Shown piece after piece: positions 44,036 to 52,805 of a DNA stretch of 64,000 nucleotides. The DNA is taken from contig URJM01000002.1 in NCBI GenBank assembly GCA_900548225.1, positions 6,902 to 70,901 on the forward strand, in the 5' to 3' direction. A program made the translations under genes and the position numbers. The stretch comes from an uncultured bacterium. Its GTDB lineage: Bacteria; Verrucomicrobiota; Lentisphaeria; Oligosphaerales; Oligosphaeraceae. Position 1 is the stretch's first letter, and every line of letters starts with the position of its first letter. The notes under the pieces were generated by a model. That model saw only the letters and a list, made by a program, of their open reading frames with translations. It was not told the origin of the DNA and made no database searches.

Positions 44036-47000
44036 GTGACTCGCCTTCAAATACTTACAACTATTCTAACGTCGATTCTGATGTGTGCGGCACTCCTCGC
44101 CGCGGAAGCATCCCGCATTGATGTGGATTCTTCGGTCGTCGGGCGAATCTGGAGCGTGGAGAGTGTCTTCGACGATGGCCGCGCCGCCATAGTGGCATCC
44201 CCCGCCGGCAAGGAATCCCGCTTCCGCGGGGGATATGTCGTCGACACCTCCTCGGTCACACAGGTCTTTTCGGCGGAGCCGCCAGTCGCACTCTTCAATT
44301 TTTCCTGGACTCTCGACCAGGTTGTCGCAGGCCCCGCAAAGACGCTTTGGGGTGTGAGCGACGACGAGAAGGGGGGCAATGTCAAGGTAAGGACGCTTCA
44401 CTACTACGCAGGCACCGACGGCCCCTCCACATCCCTTGGAAGCCGGTTCGACTACGAAAGGCTCCTCGTCTCATCCGATGGCTCCAGGGCATTCGCATAC
44501 AACTCCCCCTCCGACGGAACCTCCGCCCTCGGAACACTTGACGGCGACAGGTTCTCGGCGACAGATGCCGTCGAACTGACAGGCAGCGCCGGGCTCCGCC
44601 CAGCGTCCTCAGCCTCGCTCGATACCATTTTCTTCCTAAGCCAGGCTGCAAACCAAACCCTCGACCTCAATTGCCTCGACGTGGTGAAGGGAGTCGTCAC
44701 GCGAATCGACAACCTCGGAAACCGGGAGCAACTCGGACTCTACAACGGCCACTATCTAAAGGAAGTGAATGCCATCGCCGCATCTTCGGACGGACGGTCG
44801 GTCATCTATCCATACGTGGCAGGATCCGAGGGAGTCACAATGCGACGCACATTCCTCGACCGCTTCGGTAGGTGGTCCTCTGAAAATCTGCCGCTTGCAG
44901 GAGCCCGGGAACCCGCGCTCTCCTCCGACGGGCGGTATGTCGCCTACAGGCGCGACTCCGAAATCATGCGATATGACCGCGTCTCCGGAATCATCGCACG
45001 ACTCTCCCCCGAAGGCGTGGATTGCGCATCCTCGCAGCCCGTGATTTCACCAAACGGGCGCCATGTCGCATTCCTTGACGCAGAGGGCAATCTCTGGAAG
45101 GCGGATTCGGGGCCTTCCATCAACTTCCAGACAGAGGCCATCCGTGTCCCGAAGAAGACAGAGGAGGGGATGGGGCGCGTCATTGGAATGACGGTCGACG
45201 GCGCCTCCGAGTCGACGACAATCACCTGGAGTCCCGTCCCCGCCGATACGCAATTCCCAGGCGTCCTTGAGATAGCCGATGTGGAGGAGGGGGAGAATCC
45301 CGGAATTCTTCCTGGCGTGGAGTACCCCGTCTCCACTCTTCCCTGGGTCATACGGACTGACGGGACCGCCGCCGGCCGCTTCCTCCTGCGCTTCACCCTT
45401 TCCACTGGCGACCAGAATCTCCTGGAGGTAGTCGTCTCCGACTTCGATTCACTCACGGGCTTCCTGCCACCCTCAAACAATGTCTACGCATACCCAGAGG
45501 TGCGCTTTACCTCGGACGACACTCTCGAGATGATGACGACCGCGCCGCTGGATTCCTCGGACTCGGCACTCTCCATAGACTACTACAGGACAACGCTCCC
45601 GTCAGGGGAGTTCACAAGGCTGGAAGCCGCAACTGACGATGTGGCGCACATCCACGGAACCCGAAACGCACGATTCTGGATACGGCAAGGCGATTCGTGC
45701 CTCTATCGCGAAAACACAAGAATACTCGGGACGGCGGTCTCCGCGGCAACCGTCTCCGAAGACGGGCCGATAGCCGCCCTCTCACCCACGGGTGAACTCC
45801 TCTTCTATCCAAGGGAGGACTCCCAGCCGCAGACAATCGCACAAGGGGCGACGACGCCAAGGCTCTCCAGGGATGGACGAACCCTCCTCTGGGTCGAGGA
45901 GGGCAAACTCAAGACAATGAGAATCGGAATCGACGAGACGCCTCTCGTCCTTGCACAGGGCGCCGGCATTGCGGAGGTCTGCGGCATCTCCCAGGACGCC
46001 ATGAAGATTGTCGCAAAGCGCACTGACGGCAGATTCATCATTGTGAACCGTGCGCTCGGAGACTTCGCCGAGGAACTCCCCGTCCCGGCGGGAGCCACAT
46101 CCGTGGCAATCTCCGACAATGGCCGCCGAATCGTCTACCTGGCGACCAATGGCGCCGACTCCCTGGCACGGGTCTATGCCCTGGACGCACAGCCGGGAAG
46201 CCTCCCGGTCTGCCTCACTCCCGAAATTGTCCAGCCATGCCGGTATCCCGCAATCTCGCCGTCCGGCCGCCGCATTGCATTCAGCACGGTCGCGGATATG
46301 CAGGACGAGGGCAGGAGCATCGCGCAAAATGAACACGTCAACCTCTATGTCTGGGAGGATACGGCCTGGAGAAACTACTGGCCGAATGTCCTGAATACAA
46401 CCGCCGCCACAATGCTGGAGGACTCCCCGGAGACGGATTTGCGGATATCGTTCTCAGACCCCGACAACGACGCGCTCGTCGTGAGAGTCGTCAATCCCCC
46501 GCTCCACGGCGCCTGCCGTATCGTGCCTCCGGATGCATCCGTCGCCAAATACAAAATCCTCTATACGCCGGACCCAGATTTCTGCGGTGAGGACTCGATG
46601 GTTATAAGTGTCTCAGACGCAGTAGTTTATCCATCTTACACCATTAGAATACCCGTGACACCCGTCAACGACCCGCCAGTCTGGACGGAGGAGCCGCCAC
46701 GGGCAATCGAGGCTCCTGCAGTCGCGGTGACGGCATATCCGCTTGCCGCCCACGACCCGGATACGGGGAACCAGGTCTCCCCCGACCGCCTAGTCTACTC
46801 CATCTCCTCCGCGCCCGCCTGGATGGGCGTCTCCGACAATGGCCTGACTGGCCTCCTGACTGTCAATCCGCCAATTTCCGCCGCCGGACACAGCTTCCCC
46901 GTCACCCTTAATGTCTCCGACGGCACAGTGGACGTGCCCCTTGAAATCCAGGTCACGGTGAAGGACTCCGGAATCCCGCTGGAGATTTCCTCCGCGCTTC

Positions 47001-47449
47001 TCTTCGGCGACCACCAGGCTCCTGCCGCATCCCCGACTGTGGAAGAACGCTACCAGGCCGCCCTGGCAGGATGCTGGAAGAATCTCCGCAAGGGCGAGTG
47101 GACGCCCCTCTCGCTGCCCGGAGACGCGTCGGTGACACAGCTCAAGGCGCTCCTCCAGTCGGAACTCTACGTCCACGAACCCAAGTCAAACTCATTCATC
47201 CCCGCAACCGCCGGCATCCTTCCCGCTGGAACGGGATTCTGGGCCGCACCGTCACCTGACCCCACAGCCCAGCCGACGCTCACCCTCATTCCCAGGGCAC
47301 CGTCAAACCCACGCCCGCGTTTCCTGGGACCACTCTGGGACGATGCAGCCCCGTCCTCGCAATTCTACTGCCCCGTCGATGGCGCCTGGCGCCTCGTCAA
47401 CGCATGGAGCATTGGAATAGGGGTCTTCTCCACGGAGAATGGCGAGTAG
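44036..47449 (+). CDS. Secreted beta-propeller and cadherin-like protein
   Basis: 1137 aa from a GTG start followed by a signal-like run LQILTTILTSILMCAALLAAEA. The frame is open further upstream but runs into the preceding terminator. Residues about 30-790 contain TolB/WD40-like propeller motifs: SSDGRYVAYRRDSEIMRYD, SPNGRHVAFLDAEGNLWKA, SDNGRRIVYLATNG, SPSGRRIAFST. Then a cadherin/Ig tandem (DPDNDALVVRV, VTPVNDPPVW near 875, LNVSDGTVDVPLEI). The C-terminal 130 residues repeat the module seen at 35683 (GEWTPLSLP...GTGFWAAPS). Extracellular; probably glycan or protein binding, but the role is unknown. Confidence 0.78.
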   Translation: MTRLQILTTILTSILMCAALLAAEASRIDVDSSVVGRIWSVESVFDDGRAAIVASPAGKESRFRGGYVVDTSSVTQVFSAEPPVALFNFSWTLDQVVAGPAKTLWGVSDDEKGGNVKVRTLHYYAGTDGPSTSLGSRFDYERLLVSSDGSRAFAYNSPSDGTSALGTLDGDRFSATDAVELTGSAGLRPASSASLDTIFFLSQAANQTLDLNCLDVVKGVVTRIDNLGNREQLGLYNGHYLKEVNAIAASSDGRSVIYPYVAGSEGVTMRRTFLDRFGRWSSENLPLAGAREPALSSDGRYVAYRRDSEIMRYDRVSGIIARLSPEGVDCASSQPVISPNGRHVAFLDAEGNLWKADSGPSINFQTEAIRVPKKTEEGMGRVIGMTVDGASESTTITWSPVPADTQFPGVLEIADVEEGENPGILPGVEYPVSTLPWVIRTDGTAAGRFLLRFTLSTGDQNLLEVVVSDFDSLTGFLPPSNNVYAYPEVRFTSDDTLEMMTTAPLDSSDSALSIDYYRTTLPSGEFTRLEAATDDVAHIHGTRNARFWIRQGDSCLYRENTRILGTAVSAATVSEDGPIAALSPTGELLFYPREDSQPQTIAQGATTPRLSRDGRTLLWVEEGKLKTMRIGIDETPLVLAQGAGIAEVCGISQDAMKIVAKRTDGRFIIVNRALGDFAEELPVPAGATSVAISDNGRRIVYLATNGADSLARVYALDAQPGSLPVCLTPEIVQPCRYPAISPSGRRIAFSTVADMQDEGRSIAQNEHVNLYVWEDTAWRNYWPNVLNTTAATMLEDSPETDLRISFSDPDNDALVVRVVNPPLHGACRIVPPDASVAKYKILYTPDPDFCGEDSMVISVSDAVVYPSYTIRIPVTPVNDPPVWTEEPPRAIEAPAVAVTAYPLAAHDPDTGNQVSPDRLVYSISSAPAWMGVSDNGLTGLLTVNPPISAAGHSFPVTLNVSDGTVDVPLEIQVTVKDSGIPLEISSALLFGDHQAPAASPTVEERYQAALAGCWKNLRKGEWTPLSLPGDASVTQLKALLQSELYVHEPKSNSFIPATAGILPAGTGFWAAPSPDPTAQPTLTLIPRAPSNPRPRFLGPLWDDAAPSSQFYCPVDGAWRLVNAWSIGIGVFSTENGE

Positions 47450-47536
47450 AAGGGGCGTGCTTCGCTCCGCGGCGGGACAGTGGATGCCCCCGGCCAGGCG
47501 CAGATGGTTTGAGATTTCACATTTCCAGAAAGAGCC

Positions 47537-48205
47537 GTGTTTTGCATAGTCGTTCCATGTTACAAGGAGGACCCTGAGGTCGTCAAGAGGACGGTCGCCC
47601 CGCTGCTGGAGAAGGGCTACCGGGTCGTATTGGTCGACGACGGATCCCCCGACCCCCTGTCCTTGCCGGGAGTGCCCGTGACAATCCTGCGACATCCAAT
47701 CAACCGAGGACAGGGGGCGGCCTTGCAGACAGGGGCGGACTACGCGCTGGCACAGGGCGCGGAGGCAATCGTCCACTTCGACGCCGACGGACAGCATGAC
47801 CCGGCGGCAATCCCCGTCGCCCTGGATGTAATCAGGCGGGGGGAGGCGGACATCGTCCTGGGGTCGCGTTTTCTGCGCCAGGAGGACATTGCCGCCGTGC
47901 CGGGGAGCCGCCGCCGCACCCTGCGTCTCGCGCGGATTGTGAACGGACTCCTTACAGGCGTCTGGCTGACGGACGCGCACAATGGCTTCCGCGCCCTTTC
48001 GCGCAAGGCGATGGAGTCTATCCGGCTTCAGGAGGACCGCATGGCCCATGCAAGCGAAATCCTCATTCTCATGAAGAAGGCGGGATTGCGCTGGAAGGAG
48101 ATTCCCGTCCATGTCAACTACACCGAATACTCCGTTGCGAAGGGGCAGCGTCTTGGCGCCGCCCTGGAAATCCTTTCGGATCTGCTGCTTGGCAAGATGA
48201 GATAG
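47537..48205 (+). CDS. Family 2 glycosyltransferase (polyprenyl-phosphate sugar synthase-like)
   Basis: 222 aa, GTG start. GT-A motifs: IVVPCYKE, VLVDDGSPD (about 30-40) and VHFDADGQHDP (about 77-87) with the DxD metal site, then DIVLGSRF and DAHNGFRALSRKAM. This pattern fits DPM1/GtrB-like transferases that load a sugar on a polyprenyl phosphate, but the C-terminal membrane helices of GtrB are absent. First gene of a compact run with the exonuclease, Mur ligase and DUF4230 genes. Sugar and acceptor unknown. Confidence 0.85.
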   Translation: MFCIVVPCYKEDPEVVKRTVAPLLEKGYRVVLVDDGSPDPLSLPGVPVTILRHPINRGQGAALQTGADYALAQGAEAIVHFDADGQHDPAAIPVALDVIRRGEADIVLGSRFLRQEDIAAVPGSRRRTLRLARIVNGLLTGVWLTDAHNGFRALSRKAMESIRLQEDRMAHASEILILMKKAGLRWKEIPVHVNYTEYSVAKGQRLGAALEILSDLLLGKMR

Positions 48206-48229
48206 CGGGGTGTGTTTGCCGAGGCCGTC

Positions 48230-48832
48230 ATGGATTACGAATTGCAGTCAACCTCCTTTGTCGCAATCGACTTTGAGACCACCGGCGGAGTCGCCGGCTA
48301 TTTGAGCGTGCCCTGGCAGATTGGGGTGGTTTCGGTGCGCAATGGCCGCGTGGATCTTGCCGAGTCCTTCAACTCCTACCTGCGGGTTCCAAGGGAACAG
48401 CCCTTCAATCCATACACTCCGGGCCGTTGGGGGCAGTTGCGGGATGTCCTGGACGAATCCCCGACCATTCAGGAACTCTGGCCGACCCTGCGGCAATATC
48501 TGCAAGGACGCCCGCTGGTCGCACACAATGTTCCCACGGAACGGGGAGTCCTCTCCCGGGAGTTTCCCTTCCAGGAGTTTGGGCCCTGGATAGACACCCT
48601 GGCGCTTGCCCGCAGGGCGTATCCTGCCCAGCGTGACTTCAAGCTCGAGAATCTTATCCCGAATCTCGGAATGCAGCCGCTCCTGGAATCCCGGTGCCCC
48701 GGGCTGGCGGCGCATGACGCATTCTACGACGCGGTCGCATGCGCCACGCTGCTGGAGTCGCTGCTCAACGCGCCAGGATGGAACTCACTTGCCCTTGAAC
48801 AACTTGTACAACTCTCCCACCGACATGGCTGA
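48230..48832 (+). CDS. DnaQ-like 3'-5' exonuclease (DEDDh type)
   Basis: 200 aa. Exo I is AIDFETTG (D14, E16), Exo II is in PLVAHNVPTERGVL, and Exo III is AAHDAFYDAVA (His-x4-Asp). Such stand-alone proteins proofread or trim DNA or RNA ends. ATG 48230 lies six codons inside the longest frame and matches the family start. It overlaps the next gene by 8 nt. No polymerase or helicase domain is attached. Confidence 0.87.
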   Translation: MDYELQSTSFVAIDFETTGGVAGYLSVPWQIGVVSVRNGRVDLAESFNSYLRVPREQPFNPYTPGRWGQLRDVLDESPTIQELWPTLRQYLQGRPLVAHNVPTERGVLSREFPFQEFGPWIDTLALARRAYPAQRDFKLENLIPNLGMQPLLESRCPGLAAHDAFYDAVACATLLESLLNAPGWNSLALEQLVQLSHRHG

Positions 48833-50288
48833 TACACACGCCATCCATTTTTCGACGGACTTCCCATCCGCCCCCGCAAAGGTCTTTCTCGTTGGCATCG
48901 GCGGCATCGGCATGAGCGGCCTGGCGCAATTCCTGAAGCACCAGGGATACGAGGTGGCCGGAAGTGACCGGGGGCTTCTGGATTCCTCCCGGCAGGGGCT
49001 CTTCAATGCACTCCGCGCCGCAGGAATCACACTCTATCCACAGGACGGGTCGGGGCCGGTGGAGTTCCGCCCCGACGCATTCGTCTTCACGACGGCCATC
49101 GAGCCAGGCAACCCCGACCAGCTTGCCGCCCCCGGAACCCCCGTCTTCCACCGGGCATTCGTCCTCTCACATCTTTGCACCAAGTGCGGAGGCCGACTCA
49201 TCGGCGTGGCGGGAACCTGCGGCAAGACCTCCGTCACTGGCTGGATTGGCTCCGCCCTCAATGCACTCGGACGCCGAATCGTCCTGGTGGACGGCGGCTA
49301 CCTGCCGGAATTCGAATCTTCCGCCCGGCCGGGAAACTTCTTCGCCTCCAGCCAGGACGCGCCGCCGGAGTTCGTCGTCGTGGAAATTGACGAAAGCGAC
49401 CACTCCATCAACGGCTTTTCCCCGGACTACGGAGTCGTCCTGAATGTCGGCGACGACCATTACGGGACGGAGGAGCTCATCCGCGTCTTCAGGAGTTTTC
49501 TCTCCCGTTGCAGGTCGGGTGCGGCCTATCCTTCGGACGTCCCCCAGCTTGCCGTCGAGGAGCCGTCGGGCCGGGTCGCTCCATACGACTGCTCCGCCCG
49601 GGGCTATGCCCCGATGCGCGACGGCATGCGCTTTGTCTCCTCCGACGGCATCCAGATACTCAGCACCCAGTCTGGCCTCCACAACGCCTGGAATGGCGAG
49701 GCCACCTACCGCATATTGCGTCTCGCGCTTCCCGGCGAATCCCCGGAGCGCATTGCGGAGGCGATGTCGCGTTTCCGCGGCGTCCTCCAGCGTTTCGAAC
49801 TCCTCTCCGCCCCGTCTTCGCCTGTTGCAGTCGTGAATGACTACGCGCACAATCCGGAGAAGATTGCGGCATCCATCCAATGCGCACGGGAGCGCTTCGG
49901 CTCCCCCCTGGGAATCGTCTTCCAGCCCCATGGCTTCGGCGCGCTGCGCTTCATGGAGGAGGCGCTGGCAGAACACCTGCGCAGGAGCCTGGAACCAGGA
50001 GACCTCTTCATGATGCTGCCAGTCTACTACGCAGGTGGAACGGTCACATTCTCGCCAACCTCGGAGGAGGTCGCGGGGCGCTTCGCCGAATCCGGCGTGG
50101 AGGCGGTTGCAGTCCCCTCCCGCAGGGAGGCCGCGCAGAGACTCGCCAATGGCGACTACAAGGCGTGGCTCGTCCTCGGCGCAAGGGATGCCTCCCTCAG
50201 GGAGTGGACGATTCAGCTGGCAGCCGCCAGCCAGCCTCCCGCGGCAGGGCAGGGCGCATCCGCCCGGGAGATTTCGGGTTTATCTTAA
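48825..50288 (+). CDS. Mur ligase family protein (MurC/Mpl-like)
   Basis: 487 aa with the three Mur domains: N-terminal Rossmann GIGGIGMSGLA (24-34), central ATP site GTCGKTS (canonical GTxGKT, about 126-132) with EIDESDHS, and C-terminal NDYAHNPEKI in place of DDYAHHPxEI. It should ligate an amino acid or peptide to a UDP-MurNAc type substrate. It is closest to MurC or Mpl; the DYAHHP to DYAHNP change and the atypical C-terminus suggest a paralogue rather than the essential MurC. Starts 8 nt inside the exonuclease gene, so co-translated. Confidence 0.82.
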   Translation: MADTHAIHFSTDFPSAPAKVFLVGIGGIGMSGLAQFLKHQGYEVAGSDRGLLDSSRQGLFNALRAAGITLYPQDGSGPVEFRPDAFVFTTAIEPGNPDQLAAPGTPVFHRAFVLSHLCTKCGGRLIGVAGTCGKTSVTGWIGSALNALGRRIVLVDGGYLPEFESSARPGNFFASSQDAPPEFVVVEIDESDHSINGFSPDYGVVLNVGDDHYGTEELIRVFRSFLSRCRSGAAYPSDVPQLAVEEPSGRVAPYDCSARGYAPMRDGMRFVSSDGIQILSTQSGLHNAWNGEATYRILRLALPGESPERIAEAMSRFRGVLQRFELLSAPSSPVAVVNDYAHNPEKIAASIQCARERFGSPLGIVFQPHGFGALRFMEEALAEHLRRSLEPGDLFMMLPVYYAGGTVTFSPTSEEVAGRFAESGVEAVAVPSRREAAQRLANGDYKAWLVLGARDASLREWTIQLAAASQPPAAGQGASAREISGLS

Positions 50289-50319
50289 GGCACAACTCCC
50301 ACGACACTCAACTCCCCAG

Positions 50320-51009
50320 ATGTCCCTCATAAAAGAACCATCCCGTCAATCCCGCAAAATCCCCGTCGTCGGGATTGCGTGCCTGCTTGGCATGGTGCTT
50401 CTTGTGGGCGGGTTCCTCTGGGTCGCACTGGGCGGCGCCTCCGCCTTCAGCGTCGAGGAGCGCGTGAATCTCACCTGGGCAATCCTGAAGAAGGAGAATC
50501 TCAGCTTTCTGACGACCCAAAGGCAGGAGTGGCAGGCGAGAATCGGCTCCACCCGCGCCGCCTGGTATGGAATCGAGGAGTCGCAGGGCTCCATCATGGC
50601 GGATGTCTTCTACGGGTTCGACATGGATGCACTAACGGAGGAGGATGTCACGGTGGAGGAGGACGGGACTGTCGTCATCAACTTCCCCGCGCCAAAAATC
50701 CTCACCCTGTCCCTGAGGCCGGAAACATACGAGTCCGTCACCAAGCGCACCGGACTCATGAAGTTCAAGGGCATCATCGATGACGAGGATGAACAGGTGC
50801 AGCAACGGCTGGCATCCCTTAAGCGGGAGGTGCTTATGGACATGCTGCAACACCAAAGCCTCGATTTCAAGGAGATGGAAGAGGGAATCATTCGTTTCCT
50901 GGATCCGCTCTTCCAGAAAATGGGAGTCCCATACCGCATAGAATTCCAGGACAACTCCCCCAACAAGGCCATCATCGATTACCTTAAAACGCAGGGAAGT
51001 ATATCGTAA
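50320..51009 (+). CDS. DUF4230 single-pass membrane protein
   Basis: 229 aa. One membrane helix (VVGIACLLGMVLLVGGFLWVAL, about 15-36) then an extracytoplasmic domain. The stretch MADVFYGFDMDALTEEDVTV..DGTVVINFPAPKIL is the DUF4230 core (G-F-D-L-x2-L...I.LP.P.IL). Function is not known for the family. Last gene of the GT2 run, 31 nt after the Mur ligase gene, so an envelope role is likely. Confidence 0.75.
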   Translation: MSLIKEPSRQSRKIPVVGIACLLGMVLLVGGFLWVALGGASAFSVEERVNLTWAILKKENLSFLTTQRQEWQARIGSTRAAWYGIEESQGSIMADVFYGFDMDALTEEDVTVEEDGTVVINFPAPKILTLSLRPETYESVTKRTGLMKFKGIIDDEDEQVQQRLASLKREVLMDMLQHQSLDFKEMEEGIIRFLDPLFQKMGVPYRIEFQDNSPNKAIIDYLKTQGSIS

Positions 51010-51085
51010 GTTGTTGAAAATAAGGATGTTATGTTACAGAGGCGGGGCGAGCGCGCAACTTTTCGCCAATCATTCGCGCGATTCC

Positions 51086-51113
51086 TTGCAATTTTTCGCA
51101 AAACCGATATGTT
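51086..51113 (+). promoter_or_regulatory. Promoter of tRNA-Met
   Basis: TTGCAA, 16-nt spacer, TATGTT (51108-51113); the tRNA begins 15 nt downstream. Confidence 0.55.
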
Positions 51114-51127
51114 AAGGCGTTTTCCGT

Positions 51128-51203
51128 GCCGGGCTAGCTCAGTTGGTAGAGCAGTGGAATCATAATCCACGTGTCATAGGTCCGAGTCCTATGCCCGGTA
51201 CCA
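51128..51203 (+). tRNA. tRNA-Met(CAT), elongator type
   Basis: Cloverleaf with acceptor GCCGGGC/GCCCGGT (G1-T72 pair), anticodon stem GTGGA/TCCAC and loop ATCATAA, T loop TCCGAGT, encoded CCA. The anticodon arm GTGGAATCATAATCCAC followed by GTGTC is as in elongator tRNA-Met. It lacks the C1-A72 mismatch of initiator tRNA. tRNA-Ile2 with modified CAT cannot be strictly excluded. Confidence 0.93.
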
Positions 51204-51235
51204 AACATTTTCCCAAAAACCTCCGTTGTTGTTTG

Positions 51236-51276
51236 ACCACCGTCTGCACCAAAAATGCAGCACGGTGGTTTTTTTA
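51236..51276 (+). terminator. Terminator after tRNA-Met
   Basis: ACCACCGT/ACGGTGGT with an inner CTGCA/TGCAG stem, then seven T residues. Confidence 0.9.
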
Positions 51277-51437
51277 TGCCCTCGCGTCGCCGCAGGGGCG
51301 AAGGCCGGGCCACTTGCAACGCCTTGTCTATCCATTCGGGTTATTGGAGAGACGATAAAGTACGCGGTATGCGTCCTTCCGTGCGCAGTATTTAGCGTTT
51401 TCACCCTGTCGCGCCCTTGTCGCCTTTCATTTTGCCA

Positions 51438-52268
51438 ATGCCCATATTCGACGTCCATAGCCATGTATTTCCCGACAAGGTCCACCATCGCGCGATAGAC
51501 GTGCTGGTCGAGAACTCCCACGGTCTTCCGGCATTTACCGACGGCAGCCTGGTCGACCAGGAGCGTCGTGCCTTCGAGACTGGATACGATGGCTGGCTGA
51601 ACTGCCCGGTTGTCACCAGCGAGAAGCAGATGCGCCATGTCAACGAATGGGTTGCCTCCTGGAACCGCTGGCCACATCTTTCCCTGGCTGGGCTCTATCC
51701 CAACGCCCCGATGGACGAATTGCTCGGGGAGTGCGACAGGATTGCGGGGATGGGGCTTCTCGGAGTCAAGTTCCACCCGGAATACCAGCAGTTCGGCATC
51801 CTGGAGGAGCGTCTGAATCCCCTTTGGGACAAGCTGGAGTCGCTGAAGCTCCCCGCGCTCTTCCATGCGGGAAGCGACATTGGATTCATGGGACAGGCCC
51901 CGCATTCCCGGCCAGCCGACTTCGCCCTCCTCGCGGAACGCCACCCCGGACTCACGATCATCTGCGCACACCTGGGCGGCTGGCGCAACTGGGACGAGGT
52001 GGAGAGCGACCTGGCGGGAGCGCCGGTCTATCTCGACACATCCTTCTCAAAGTGCTGGATGACAGACCAGGAGCAATTCGAGAGAATCATTCGAAAACAC
52101 GGTGTCTCAAAGGTCCTCTTCGGGACGGATTCCCCCTGGTCGCCATTGGACTGCGCACTCCGTGAAATCGAGGAGACAGGGCTCACGGACGAGGAGAAGG
52201 CCGCCATCTTCTACGGCAATGCGGCGGGAATCTTCCCGCTGCCCGGATTTGCGGAGACCACCGGCTGA
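51438..52268 (+). CDS. Metal-dependent amidohydrolase (COG2159-like), second copy
   Basis: 276 aa. MPIFDVHSHVFPDKV (HxH), GVKFHPEYQQF, LPALFHAGSD, IICAHLGGW and FGTDSPW mark an amidohydrolase-2 TIM barrel, the same architecture as at 17011 though only moderately similar. A TTG seven codons upstream is possible; the ATG directly before the family start is preferred. Its stop shares a base with the start of the next gene (TGATG), so the two are coupled. Substrate unknown. Confidence 0.83.
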   Translation: MPIFDVHSHVFPDKVHHRAIDVLVENSHGLPAFTDGSLVDQERRAFETGYDGWLNCPVVTSEKQMRHVNEWVASWNRWPHLSLAGLYPNAPMDELLGECDRIAGMGLLGVKFHPEYQQFGILEERLNPLWDKLESLKLPALFHAGSDIGFMGQAPHSRPADFALLAERHPGLTIICAHLGGWRNWDEVESDLAGAPVYLDTSFSKCWMTDQEQFERIIRKHGVSKVLFGTDSPWSPLDCALREIEETGLTDEEKAAIFYGNAAGIFPLPGFAETTG

Positions 52269-52768
52269 TGCCCGCGCCCCGTGGAAAATACGAGTTGCTC
52301 GCCCTCTCCGACGAGGAGCTCATGAAGGAGTGCCGCTTCGATGCCATGAGGGGGACTGGCCCCGGCGGGCAGAAGCGCAACAAGACCTCCTCCGCCGCCA
52401 GGGTCACCCATCTCGAAAGCGGGTTGAGCGCATTCGACGATGTCACACGCTCCCAGCACCAGAATCTCAAGCACGCACTGGACAAGCTGCGGGGCGAAAT
52501 CGCCGTGAATCTTCTTCCCGGAGAGGGAGAGCCCACCCCAGGCATCCCCATCGCCCCGGTTCCCAAGCCAAATTCAAGGAACTACTTCCTCTGGCTCGGC
52601 AGAATCTTCGACGCACTCCTCGCCACGGATTTCCAAATGCCGGAGGCCGCCGCAAGATTCGAGTGCTCCCCGTCGCACTTGATTAGAATCGTGGCAAAAG
52701 ACGAATTTGCGTGGCAAAAACTCGCCGAAGCCAGGCAGCGACGCAAAATGACACCGCTGAGAAAATAA
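52268..52768 (+). CDS. Release-factor-like protein with GGQ motif
   Basis: 166 aa. MRGTGPGGQKRNKTSSAARVTH carries the peptidyl-tRNA hydrolysis motif GGQ (33-35) of class I release factors; codon-recognition domains are missing. The rest (NYFLWLGRIFDALLATDFQMPEAAARF) matches stand-alone peptide chain release factor-like proteins. It is related to ArfB/YaeJ-type rescue factors, but the C-terminus is a helical domain rather than the short basic ArfB tail. A ribosome rescue role is likely, not proven. Confidence 0.83.
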   Translation: MPAPRGKYELLALSDEELMKECRFDAMRGTGPGGQKRNKTSSAARVTHLESGLSAFDDVTRSQHQNLKHALDKLRGEIAVNLLPGEGEPTPGIPIAPVPKPNSRNYFLWLGRIFDALLATDFQMPEAAARFECSPSHLIRIVAKDEFAWQKLAEARQRRKMTPLRK

Positions 52769-52805
52769 GGGCAGGCCATCTTCACCCATAACCAGGTAGA
52801 GAAAA

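Noticed and set aside
51128..51203. Initiator tRNA-Met or tRNA-Ile2
   Set aside because: There is no C1-A72 mismatch as in initiators, and the anticodon arm matches elongator Met better than Ile2, though Ile2 is not fully excluded.
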